NCBI GenBank assembly: GCA_963576735.1
Contig: OY755197.1
Location: 3,422,501 to 3,486,500 of the forward strand
Source: Bedellia somnulentella
Taxonomy: Eukaryota > Arthropoda > Insecta > Lepidoptera > Bedelliidae
Reading direction: 5' to 3'
Length of the DNA stretch: 64,000 bases
A program made the position numbers and the translations under genes. Shown piece after piece: positions 55,199 to 64,000 of the stretch. The first letter of the stretch is position 1; every line of letters starts with the position of its first letter. The notes below the pieces were generated by a model. It was not told where the DNA came from, made no database searches, and saw only the letters and a list, made by a program, of their open reading frames with translations.

Positions 55199-55479
55199 TG
55201 GTGTTTAATGTCGACCAAAATTCAGTTTTTTATTATCAACGTTCACGAAAACTGGTTGTGAAGTGACCTGCATTTGAAGAATGGCTAAGAATTTCAAAAT
55301 TCTGCTCACCAAATTGGATTTAATAATAGGCAGACTATTTACATAATATATTAATATTAATAAGCCTAATTTAAGAAACTAAGTAAAGATAATATTTAAA
55401 AGCATTTTAGTTATTTTCATAGTCGGCGAATTCACTTGACATTGGCAGCTTGTATTAATTTCGTCTTGCTTGTTTCCTG

Positions 55480-55985
55480 TAGCTTCTATTACTTTAACCG
55501 ACTTTGAAATAAGGGGTTAAAGGGGCTAAAAAAATGCAAATTTTATTTTTGCTTTATTTTATTTTTGCACAACGCCATCTATCGGACTTTGGATTCCAAC
55601 TATCAACATTAGTTCTATATTTAGACTTCAGATGTCGTTGCAAGTACTATACTGAATTGCGTTATGTAATATTTTTCTTATTAAACTCACAAAATTAATC
55701 ATATCTTTTGATAGAGTGAACCGATTTCGATGAAACAAAAACTAAGTTATACCTCAAGTTACGTATAATTTTTGTATTTAAACATTTTTAGCATTGAATT
55801 CGTAGATTTTACGTGATGTGCGCACAAACAAACATATAAACAGACAAACAGACAAAAATTGAAAAAATGATGGAAATGGGTTCTGTTACTTATCTGTTCA
55901 CACGCTGGCTATTTTTTTTTTCATTTTCTTCAATGTACAAAAATTACTTTTCTACAGATTTATTATATGTATAGATAGATATAAA
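55480..55985 (+). repeat. Interspersed repeat related to G
   Basis: Contains 'cgccatctatcggac', 'acaaacagacaaacagacaa' and the end ctacagatttattatatgta. No coding frame. Confidence 0.45.
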
Positions 55986-56299
55986 TAGATAATTTAAAGC
56001 AGTCTTACACTACATCGAATGCTCACGATGATAAAGTTCCAACATGAAATACCAAATAATAAATGAAATACAAATTTAATGACATAGAATACGAGAAAAT
56101 AAAATTAATTTGAAGTAGTAACATCGAGAGTCGCTCCTGCCAAGTGCTCATTGGCACTCTAAAATATGGAATAGCTCTTTTTGAGAGAAAAGCATTAGGA
56201 AACATTAAAGTAACGTAGGTGTATTAATACTATATGAACAATCACAAAAGATAAATTGAATATCAATTCAATAATTTTCTAAATCAGTTTAGTTGAGAT
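55986..56299. other. Gene-less stretch
   Basis: No feature supported. Confidence 0.4.
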
Positions 56300-56512
56300 C
56301 AAAAGATCTGAAACAATGAAGGAAATCATCGTGTGGAAACCTAAATGACTTAGTTGTCATATAACAGTGTTTTCGAACAAAAACGGTTATAGGCCTGCCC
56401 CCTATCACGTGAGTACACTGTCCAAGCAAAAAATGGGTACTCTGAACACCAAGTGACAATGTCACGTGATGTTCAGAAGTATTAGTACTTTTGCCAACCC
56501 CTTCGGGGATGT
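56300..56512 (+). mobile_element. SINE D copy, head and tail missing
   Basis: Body from 'aggaaatcatcgtg' to 'accccttcggggatgta'. Confidence 0.75.
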
Positions 56513-56715
56513 ACCAAAAAGTAAAGGATTTTTTACTACGCCACAACATTTACTGTGCCGTAAAGTCTTTTTTTTTCTGAAGTTTCTACCTTACTATTTA
56601 TTATTATTATATTATTGGTTTTTATCTACTAATTTTATATATTGTTTTAGTGATCGGTTCAGCCATTTCAAGCCTTTTATATATTAATTACAAATAAAAC
56701 TCATGAACAAATGTA

Positions 56716-56862
56716 TATTATTCACGCTTATAAATCCCAAAAATGTATTGCCTTTGTATGTATAATCGGGAAAATATTATAAAATAAAGGATGGTTTATG
56801 ATCTTACGATACTCACGGAAAGAAAAGAGTTACTGCTATTCCAAACCGACGCGACGCGACAT
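56716..56862 (-). mobile_element. SINE A copy, strongly decayed
   Basis: 'attcacgcttataaatccca' and 'gctattccaaaccgac' mark the two ends on the minus strand. Confidence 0.5.
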
Positions 56863-56929
56863 AGTTAATATAAAACAGGGTCCAACCCCACGATACGTCC
56901 AAACACACGCTGTCCCAGAAAAGCTGAAC

Positions 56930-57050
56930 TATTTCTCAAACGAACCACACCCGTGGGATTGCTTTGACATGGCCCCGTCTCGCTCGGGACTCAAACCCTG
57001 TACCTGCTGCCAGCTCTGCTATCCGCAGTGAAACGATGCGACAGGTGGCC
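56930..57050 (-). repeat. Possible tRNA-derived repeat head
   Basis: The minus strand reads gatagcagagctgg followed by cagggtttgagtcccgagcg, a weak A box and B box pair. A single copy was seen here. Confidence 0.3.
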
Positions 57051-57062
57051 TTTGTAAAATAT

Positions 57063-57854
57063 CTCGTAATTGGATGAAATAGTTTCATGTTTCACTTTAG
57101 GCTATAAAACTAGAGTACAAGTGTGTGAATGTGTTTAGCGCAGTTTTTAACCGAATTAAGGCGAAGAGCTATGATTGCGATGTGTATTTTTTTATATATG
57201 ATAACGATTTCGAATTTCAATTATATGGAGGTAATCAGCAATTTCTTTCAAGCCGACTCGAATTTGTAAGTAATAATTCTACAAAAATTTACTGATAACA
57301 AATCAGTAAACTCTTACAAACTCTTGTATAATTTGAAAAACCGCTTTTTATAACATGCATACAAATGTTTAAACAAGACGTATAATATATATATTTTTAC
57401 AGTTTATGACTGTCAACATGTCTATTCGCTTCTCTACTACCTCTACTATGCCTATACAGAACGGACTCAATGCTTGAAATCATTAATAATATTCTGTGTA
57501 CGGAAAATGCGTACAAACCCAGGTTGGATAACTAGTATTAGATAAGTTTCGAAGTTAGAAAACCGAGTGATTAATGGCAATGAATATTTGTTTTCTGTTT
57601 TGTTATTCGCCCGCCATTTCTCTTTTGTATCCCACATTCTTTGGATTTCAACAACGGAGAAATGTTAATTGGAAAGCGAATTTATCGTTTAAGGATTTTG
57701 TTACATTTATATTGATTACGAGATATCATGTGGTATTATCACAACATATTTCTCCAATGGGCAAGCAGAGAGTCTAATTTTTTTTTGAAATAATTTCAAA
57801 GCATTTAATCTGACGATAATAAAACTTCAGAGGCAATAAAACTTTTACCTGTTC
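57063..57854. other. Gene-less stretch
   Basis: No feature supported. Confidence 0.45.
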
Positions 57855-58000
57855 CAGAAGGGCAAGCACGAGCCGTGTTTAAACTAGGTATCGCGTGGGA
57901 TAAAGCAGCCATCTCTTACGCACTTACTTAGTATAGTATACTGCCATCTCATTCTAACCGTTATCGTGTCGATAAAATAGCGCTCGTGCTTGCCCTTCTG
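57855..58000. mobile_element. MITE H, complete copy
   Basis: 146 bp with about 20-bp perfect terminal inverted repeats cagaagggcaagcacgagc / gctcgtgcttgcccttctg and no coding capacity. Confidence 0.88.
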
Positions 58001-58344
58001 AAAAAGAAATACTCAACAGAAACATTCAGAACATATAATGACGATGTGGTGACAGGGTACTAGTAACCACATCTTACATGGACAGTGCACTACGTCATGA
58101 GGGCAGGGGAGGCTTATATAGGTACGTAAAACTGTTGATTGTTAAGACTTTGTAAATCTACCTAGTACTAGTTAAATTTATATTATATAGTAAAGTTGAA
58201 TAATTGTAAGTTGTATTGTACCCTTTTTTGGTAAATAAATGTATTTGAATTTGAGGTAATCGCCGTTTTTGGACAGACACACTTACATAAAATTTAATGC
58301 ACTAGACGCACTCTCAGAACGAAAGAGGCTCAAGTCAAAAATAG
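58001..58344. other. Gene-less stretch
   Basis: No feature supported. Confidence 0.4.
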
Positions 58345-58527
58345 CGATATTGAGTTACAATCATAGAGAGACATAAAAAAGTATGTTCTATCCGATGAAT
58401 AGTAAAATAAAGGCACTTATTGTTAAAAAAACAGGATAGCAAATTTTCTGTCCCTATTATAATAAGTGCCTTTGTTTTAGAACATACTTTTTTATGCCTC
58501 TCTATGGTTGCTACTCAATATCACTAG
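58345..58527. mobile_element. Fold-back (hairpin) element
   Basis: The left arm gatattgagttacaatcata...aaaaaagtatgttct...aaaggcacttatt is mirrored by the right arm with small differences and a loop of about 25 bp. No coding capacity. Confidence 0.8.
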
Positions 58528-58611
58528 TATTATCATACGGATAGTATAGTTTGTAAAGGAACAAGGAAGATCTTCTGTCGTTGGTTGCCCTGTACAACTC
58601 ATAGGCAAGTG

Positions 58612-58838
58612 AAAGATGTTATTAAAGGAAAGAAAAATTTCGACACTGGCGGGTTACCCCATTTCTTCCGGTGGGTGTACGTAAGAGGCGACTAACGGTA
58701 TTGGGGCTTTTAAGGAATTTTTGGGCGATGCGGTTGGAGACCCATCACCAACAACCTTTATTTTTACCATCTTTCTAATTCCTTAGTTCTGGCTACCCCT
58801 TCTAGGGATTTACAGCCGTGGGAATATGTATGTATGTA
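58612..58838 (+). mobile_element. Chimeric SINE: F piece fused to SINE A
   Basis: The first about 43 bp (aaaggaaagaaaaatttcga, ctggcggg) are SINE F in minus orientation. At 58654/58655 they join SINE A lacking its first 35 bp. A also has a deletion before its 3' end, then a TATG tail. Confidence 0.75.
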
Positions 58839-58861
58839 CATCGGTTTACCTTGTCTTATGA

Positions 58862-59018
58862 CTTTGGGTGGAAAAAATATTGTAATACAAAGGTTTTTGG
58901 TGATGAGTCTCCAATCGCATCGCCCAAAATCACTTAAAAAGCACAAGTACCCTTAGCCTCTTACGAACAACCTAAAGAAAAAAGAGGATAGTTCTATTCC
59001 AAGCCGACACCACACAGC
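58862..59018 (-). mobile_element. SINE A copy, tail-truncated and decayed
   Basis: Minus-strand 5' half: 'tctccaatcgcatcgcccaa' to 'ccaagccgacaccacacagc'. Confidence 0.7.
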
Positions 59019-59394
59019 CGGGTTAATTTCTTAACGACATTCATCTTCTTTCTAGAATGCATTTATGATATGATTGTTTTAAAATGGCAATCCGGTATGC
59101 AAAGTTTTTTTTTGGTATTTATTAAATATTTTTATTCGATAGCAAACACGAAAATAAAAAACTGATTTGAATATTTTTCATTTAAAATGAGTAATTGCAA
59201 AGTTATGATTTTTTAAAGATTGTTCAACTTTTGTACTTAATGACGTCATCGATCGAAAATATCACGTAGCGACATGCAAATAAAGCGAAATGTTTAGTAA
59301 AAATGTTGCTAATTGCAAAATTGATGGATAGCAGGCTGTTGTGCGCCTGCTGCTCGTTCACAAAGTTGACCCACGTTGTAAGGGCCTTGAAGAT
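59019..59394. other. Gene-less stretch left of the BEL remnant
   Basis: No feature supported; it may include LTR sequence if the LTR is longer than called. Confidence 0.35.
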
Positions 59395-59712
59395 TGTGGA
59401 GTAGAAGAAATAACACGGCAACTTGTTCTACTATGCTTTACTGTTAGATGTACTATTTATAATTATATATAATATATTTTAAGTTATATGGACTCTATAC
59501 AGTATAAATTATGAATAAAATGACTCTGAACAATCTAATCGTCTTCTTGTCTTGAAATTCTTCAAATTGTGCAAGAAAGATGCAGCAGGCATCTCGGTTT
59601 TATACACGAAGCTGTTTGTCTCCTTTCTGATGGCGCTTGACGTGACTGACGCGCCTCTGGATTGTTTATGTTTTGAGCCCGTTAAAGCACTTGGATTCAA
59701 GTGGCTTTAACA
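59395..59712 (-). mobile_element. Putative 3' LTR of the BEL/Pao remnant
   Basis: On the minus strand, a purine-pyrimidine switch with a CCCCCC run comes just before TGTTAAAGCC, a plausible LTR start right after the end of the integrase frame. A TATA-like gtataaaac lies about 110 bp in. The far boundary (TG/CA at 59395) is a guess, and no second LTR is in the window to confirm it. Confidence 0.35.
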
Positions 59713-59739
59713 TACTGGGGGGCCATTGAAGACGAGTCT

Positions 59740-60477
59740 TCAATCTTCTTCTACAAGTAGGCACAAGCGATTTATGGCTCGCCTTACTGTCGATTGCATG
59801 GTCTTGATATCGGCCACTCTCGGGACACCATCTGCTCCTGTATATAGTTTAGTGACTCGCCCTCTTCGCCATAACAGAGGTGGAGAGTTATCTTCGCTTA
59901 TTAGGACAAGATCACCCATGCGCAAGTCTCTACATCTAACTCGCCATTGAGTTCGCTGTTGTAGCTCTGATAAATATTCCCTGTGCCATCTCCTCCAAAA
60001 TGTCTGCCGTAGCTGCTCCAACAGTTGAAAGCGATCCAATCTCTTCGTCGGTAAGTCTGCCAGATCCGGTGATGGAAGAGCCGTGAGTGACCTGCCGAGG
60101 AGAAAGTGTCCCGGTGTGAGAACTGCCAAATCATTTGGGGAGGAGGAAAGGGGAGCGATGGGTCTATTGTTGAGGATAGCCTCAACCTGGGCAAAAAGAG
60201 AAGATAATTCCTCGAATGTGAGGTGGGTGTTACCCATGATGCGTTTAATGTGAAACTTAGCAAGCTTAATGCCAGCTTCCGCGCTTCCGTTGAAATTAGG
60301 GGCGTAAACCGGGCAAAATCTAAAGTTAATATTTTGAACATTAGCAAACTGCACAAATGAGTCTTTATTGTCGTTAAAAAATGAATTTATTTCCTTAGCT
60401 GCGGCAACGAAATTTCGCCCATTGTCACAAAATATTTCCCTGGGCTTTCCCCTGGCGAAAATAAAAGCATAAAGAAA
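59740..60477 (-). pseudogene. BEL/Pao integrase C-terminal remnant
   Basis: An open frame without its own start codon. The minus-strand translation runs FARGKPREIFCDNGRNFVAA, carrying the second catalytic Asp of the DDE integrase, then PNFNGSAEAGIKLAKFHIKR with the catalytic Glu. A domain typical of the BEL/Pao C-terminus follows (LTPGHFLLGRSLTALP, FWRRWHREYLSELQQR, GDLVLISEDNSPPLLWRRGR). Reverse transcriptase, RNase H and the N-terminal integrase with its first Asp are missing; similarity stops near 60477. In an intact element it would insert the cDNA into the genome. Here it is a deletion product. Confidence 0.85.
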
Positions 60478-60831
60478 TTATGATGATGATGTCCGTTGAT
60501 GATGATGATAATCATGGTGATTGATCATCGTGCTGATTCAAATACATCTGATAAATGAATCTAAAAATATATGTATATGCTAAAGTTCAAAGTCGATGAA
60601 CTTGTAAGGTCAACTACCTCGATGTCAATGACCTTTAGGTAGTCAGCTGTTTACTGTATCTAGAAGGAAAGACATAATAAAATAGCAAATAATGATTGAT
60701 CCATGTGTAGGATGATGTAAAGTGTATAAGTATTGTATAAAGTAAAATATTTGTATATAAATGTAAATTAAAAGTAAACCATAAACAATTGTTGAATGTT
60801 TGTTGTGTATGAATTCATTCAACTTAGGTTA
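60478..60831. other. Spacer between the integrase remnant and gag-protease
   Basis: Holds an imperfect (GAT)n run near 60480-60515 and otherwise AT-rich DNA. No reverse transcriptase fragment is visible. Confidence 0.5.
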
Positions 60832-63036
60832 TTAATAACCAATTCGTTTTGGTAAGGTGTAAGTATCACCAAGACGGTAATCTGCTGCCTTGAGTGGACT
60901 GAGAGGACAGAAACGTCTAGTTTTTAGTCTATGAGTTCTAGTTAACTTGGTAAAAGAACTGCTACTAACAAAATTACAAGTTTGTGAATTTTGTGGTAAT
61001 GAATGGGAAATCTTGCCAGCTATAATCCAGCCTAGCTGTGAATGATGCAGCATGGGTAGGCCTGGACCTAAGGTGAGCCTTTCGGAGCCAAGTAGATCCC
61101 AGAATAGATCGCCTCCAATCATAATGTCAACCTTTAGTGGTTGATTGAATTGAGGATCAGCTAATGTGATAGCTGAGGGAAGAGTGATATTTGAAACATC
61201 AATGGCTTCATTAGAATGCCTTTTTGCTATGGAAGGCAACACCAAAAAGGTGTGAAGATGTGAGTATGTGCCAGTGCGGGCACGAATTAACGCTGAGCAC
61301 TGATGTGGTCTCAGGTTAAGAAAGGTGTTCCCAACGCCTGCAACACTGTTGTGTATTGAGGGTGTGGAAACTAACTTAAGGCGATTCCTTAAGTCAGCGG
61401 AAAGAAAAGAGTAGTCAGAGCCGCTATCTAGCAAACATCTGACTGTCTCCACCTTACCATTTTGGGGATTGATGATGTCAATCATGGCGGTGGAGCGAAT
61501 GATCTCTGAAGGGGAAACTGGAGGACTGAGAGAAAGCGACTGAGGCATTGAAGGGACAGGATGTGATGATGGAGCAACATCATTTTGAAGAAGGGGAGAG
61601 CTGTGTAGCAGAGTGTGATGGCGTCCACCACACTTACGACAGTCTCCATAGGGACACTTGGCAACCATATGGACAGACCGAAGGCAATTTGTGCAAACCT
61701 TAAGCCCAGTGACCCTACTCCGTCTGTCAGCCAATGTGAGCTTTCTGAAACGTAAGCATCGGAACAGTAAATGTTTACCCTTGCAAAGGGGGCATTTTAA
61801 GTTAGTATTGGTTGTAACTGTTAATGCTAGGGGGGCAATGGGTAAACGTGAGGGCAATTGAGGATTGCTAGCCTCACCGCTTACATTACCTGAAGTGGAA
61901 ACAATAAAGGCTTGAGGTGGATTTATTGTTTGTTTAGTGTTGTTACTATGATAGTGCTTAAATTCATGATTATTGTTATTATGACTGTTATTTGAACCCT
62001 GTGATGTATTAACCTTTACCTTACTTTGAGGTAATGTCTCTAAAATGTCAGCTCTTATCTTTAAAAATTCCTTTAAATCATTGAAGGTTGGCAACTCTGA
62101 ATGAAGATTGCCTTTGTATTCTTCCCATTTGACATTGGTATTTAGATCAAACTTTGATGAAGCTAAATAAATTAAAATAGAATCCCAGTGTTGAACTGGT
62201 TGACCTAAAGTCTGTAAAGCCCTAACATTCTTGGTGATGTGATCACTTAAAAACCTAAGAGACTTGTCTGATTCACTCTGCATAACCTTGAGATTAAAAA
62301 GTGCACTAAGGTGATTATTAACTAATTGCCTTTTATTGTTATACCTTTCACATAATATATTCCATGCTTCTACATAATTGAAATCAGATACCTCAAGATT
62401 TGCTATAACCCTGGCTGCTTCACCTTGTAGGTATGAGCAGAGGTAATGAAATTTATGAATAGGTTTAATATGATTATTATTGTGAATTAATGATTCAAAT
62501 GTATCTCTGAATTCAAGCCATTTGAAGTATGAACCATCAAACTTAGGTATAGTGATTTCAGGTAGCCTAAACCCCATTGTGCCTTGACCATTACAGTGGC
62601 ATGGATGGGAGGCCTTTGACCCTTCAGTGGCATCTTGGAATTGGTCTGCAGGTTTGTTGACACCGAGCAGATTTCGAGCCTTCACAATACAAGAACAGAA
62701 TTCATTTGATATGAGTTCTCTTTCATCTAATTCATAATCTAAGTTACTAAAATTAAGAGCTTCCATTTGTGATTGCAGGTGTTCAAATTGAAAGTTTAAC
62801 TCCAAAAACTTATCTAGCTTTAATGATAATATTTGTTCATCCCTTGATGTCAATGGATGGGATTCACAATACTCTAATAAATTTAATAAATATTTTTTAA
62901 AGTGGGTTATTTGCCCTTTGATGGAACTGCGTTTATACTTAAGCACAGTATATTCATCGCTTGCCATTTTGGCAGGGCTTGAGCTTCGACTGGCATGAGC
63001 AGTGTTTGTTTTTACTGATAATTCACTGTCAGTCAT
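60832..63036 (-). CDS. BEL/Pao gag-protease polyprotein without pol
   Basis: An uninterrupted 734-codon frame. Residues 155-340 resemble the capsid region found in BEL/Pao gag (LPEITIPKFDGSYFKWLEFR, KFHYLCSYLQGEAARVI, AWNILCERYNNKRQLVN). Residues 345-370 are an Asn/His-rich spacer. Residues 415-478 carry CCHC-like zinc knuckles (CPLCKGKHLLFRC; CTNC...C; CRKCGGRHH). The retropepsin-type aspartic protease follows, with the active-site triplet D537-S-G (CLLDSGSDYSFL) and a conserved IGGDLFWDLL near 640. After LGWIIAGKI (668-676), where pol normally continues, the frame runs only 58 more residues to a stop. It would make virus-like particles and process itself in an intact element. The lack of lesions in 2.2 kb despite the missing pol suggests either a recent deletion or retention as a gag-derived gene. 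Confidence 0.88.
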   Translation of the reverse strand: MTDSELSVKTNTAHASRSSSPAKMASDEYTVLKYKRSSIKGQITHFKKYLLNLLEYCESHPLTSRDEQILSLKLDKFLELNFQFEHLQSQMEALNFSNLDYELDERELISNEFCSCIVKARNLLGVNKPADQFQDATEGSKASHPCHCNGQGTMGFRLPEITIPKFDGSYFKWLEFRDTFESLIHNNNHIKPIHKFHYLCSYLQGEAARVIANLEVSDFNYVEAWNILCERYNNKRQLVNNHLSALFNLKVMQSESDKSLRFLSDHITKNVRALQTLGQPVQHWDSILIYLASSKFDLNTNVKWEEYKGNLHSELPTFNDLKEFLKIRADILETLPQSKVKVNTSQGSNNSHNNNNHEFKHYHSNNTKQTINPPQAFIVSTSGNVSGEASNPQLPSRLPIAPLALTVTTNTNLKCPLCKGKHLLFRCLRFRKLTLADRRSRVTGLKVCTNCLRSVHMVAKCPYGDCRKCGGRHHTLLHSSPLLQNDVAPSSHPVPSMPQSLSLSPPVSPSEIIRSTAMIDIINPQNGKVETVRCLLDSGSDYSFLSADLRNRLKLVSTPSIHNSVAGVGNTFLNLRPHQCSALIRARTGTYSHLHTFLVLPSIAKRHSNEAIDVSNITLPSAITLADPQFNQPLKVDIMIGGDLFWDLLGSERLTLGPGLPMLHHSQLGWIIAGKISHSLPQNSQTCNFVSSSSFTKLTRTHRLKTRRFCPLSPLKAADYRLGDTYTLPKRIGY

Positions 63037-64000
63037 ATTGAAAAGGAAATTAATAATTAATAATTAATAAGTAACTAGTTAAGTGAAAGGTTCTGTATAT
63101 AGATAAATTTATGGAGTTAATTGTTAAAGTAAAGGGTGTGGCAAGAATGTAAAATTAAAGTAAATTGTAAACCGGTTTACGCTCCTTGTGAAGGTGACGC
63201 CGCTCTGGAGACAACAGGCAGCAGCTGAATGATGCAGGCCTGCGTTCCTCGGTGAAGTTCACGTTCACTGAAATTGTTTGAAACAGTAGTAAGTATATAT
63301 CCCTGAATCGTTTGGTAGAGCGGAAACTGGCATGAAACTAACCAATATTAAGTTTGTATATTGAAATTAATTGAATTAAGTGAAGAGTTGATTGATATGC
63401 TGCTAGAGTTGCCGGCACATGTGAGGTATGAGTACCTTAACTGCTGCCTTTACTTAATTGAGTGAATGTATATAAGCAAAGTGAGTCAATGATTCACATG
63501 TGCACTTGATGGCTGTAGAAAATATATGGTTGATTAACCTAAGTGAAGAGCATGTGGTTTTGTAAAATTAGTTATGTTGCTCACTAGTTTTACAAAAACA
63601 CTAAAATGCCAAAGTGAAGTTAAATATTGAAAACTAAGTAATTAATGCAAGACAAGGCTGAAATTCTGATATTGATATGATTAAGAAACTATTTAAGTTG
63701 GCATGTGGTATGAAACATAACCTGGATGTCCTTAATAGAGTGCGCTGATTCCACTTGGTGAGGCGTTGGAGCCTGTTAGATGAATTGCTGTAAGGTTAAG
63801 TTGCAATTATCTTTGTAAATGTTATGCGCTAACTCTGTAGCACATGGGAGGCCTATGTCATACACTGGATCACAGAAACCAGCGGCTGTGGCTCAGAAAT
63901 AGCTGAGTGGTGATTGCCTTGTGCAATCAGTTCAACTTTAATTTCATCATGTGGACCATGCCGTTGAGAATCTATTCTAACCTCAAAATTTTTAAGAAAT
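63037..64000. other. Upstream region of the gag-protease frame
   Basis: Starts with an (AATTAAT)-type run (about 63049-63070). No sequence matching the putative LTR at 59395-59712 and no primer-binding site could be recognised, so the 5' LTR is absent, unrelated, or beyond the window edge. Confidence 0.4.

Noticed and set aside
56798..57031. 77-codon plus-strand frame ending in a cysteine-rich segment
   Set aside because: The cysteines come from a weak tRNA-like block read backwards, and no protein family fits.
59901..60356. Second frame overlapping the integrase remnant
   Set aside because: It is a shadow of the integrase frame, which alone carries the family motifs.
63037..64000. 5' LTR of the BEL element
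   Set aside because: No stretch matches the putative 3' LTR at 59395-59712 and no primer-binding site is recognisable.

Overview
This is a gene-poor, repeat-rich stretch of an animal nuclear genome, most likely a moth or butterfly. The evidence is high AT content, dozens of short retroelements ending in (TATG)n or (ATGTT)n tails, a mariner, a P-element/THAP-type transposase, BEL/Pao remnants, short TTAGG (insect telomere-type) blocks, and interspersed repeats of a kind I associate with Lepidoptera. The species cannot be named from the sequence.

The two most gene-like loci are intronless minus-strand frames at 28125-29441 (438 aa) and 37158-38465 (435 aa). Both are full-length enolase-fold proteins that align to each other without gaps through residue 397. 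Both have lost the same set of enolase catalytic and metal-binding residues while staying open, so they look like a duplicated pseudoenzyme, not decaying pseudogenes. Other intact frames belong to mobile elements: a D34D mariner transposase (7127-8197, with terminal inverted repeats and TA duplication) and a 734-residue BEL/Pao gag-protease (60832-63036) with no reverse transcriptase behind it. Broken coding regions are a P-element/THAP9-like transposase (29985-33334; in-frame stop, two frameshifts, a SINE insertion), a BEL integrase remnant (59740-60477), C-terminal fragments of non-LTR retrotransposons (41230-41589, 44833-44991 and family B), and a deleted arthropod multicopy gene (52333-52907).

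Repeat families, named here only for cross-reference: SINE A (about 240 bp, roughly 30 copies, tail gtgagtatatgtatgtatg); LINE B (non-LTR element, only 3' ends present); SINE D (tRNA-headed, about 360 bp); SINE F (tRNA-headed, tail ending in ccccacatgaggttttcatg); SINE I (tRNA-headed, short); C, E, G and J (longer interspersed repeats of unknown class); MITE H. A, B and D share a common 3'-terminal block, suggesting that both SINEs use the machinery of LINE B. Many copies are nested, and many have readable target-site duplications (TSDs), so relative ages can be ordered.

Layout: 0-7 kb SINEs and unique AT-rich DNA with a 76-bp inverted repeat; 7.06-8.35 kb mariner; 9.08-9.57 kb SINE F compound with a 208-bp palindrome; 10.9-12.1 kb a decaying tandem array of 215-bp units; 12-28 kb nested SINEs, LINE B and repeat E; 28-38.5 kb the two enolase-like genes enclosing the dead P-type transposase, a fold-back element and SINEs; 38.5-59 kb dispersed repeats, MITEs and local tandem duplications; 59.4-63 kb the BEL/Pao remnants.
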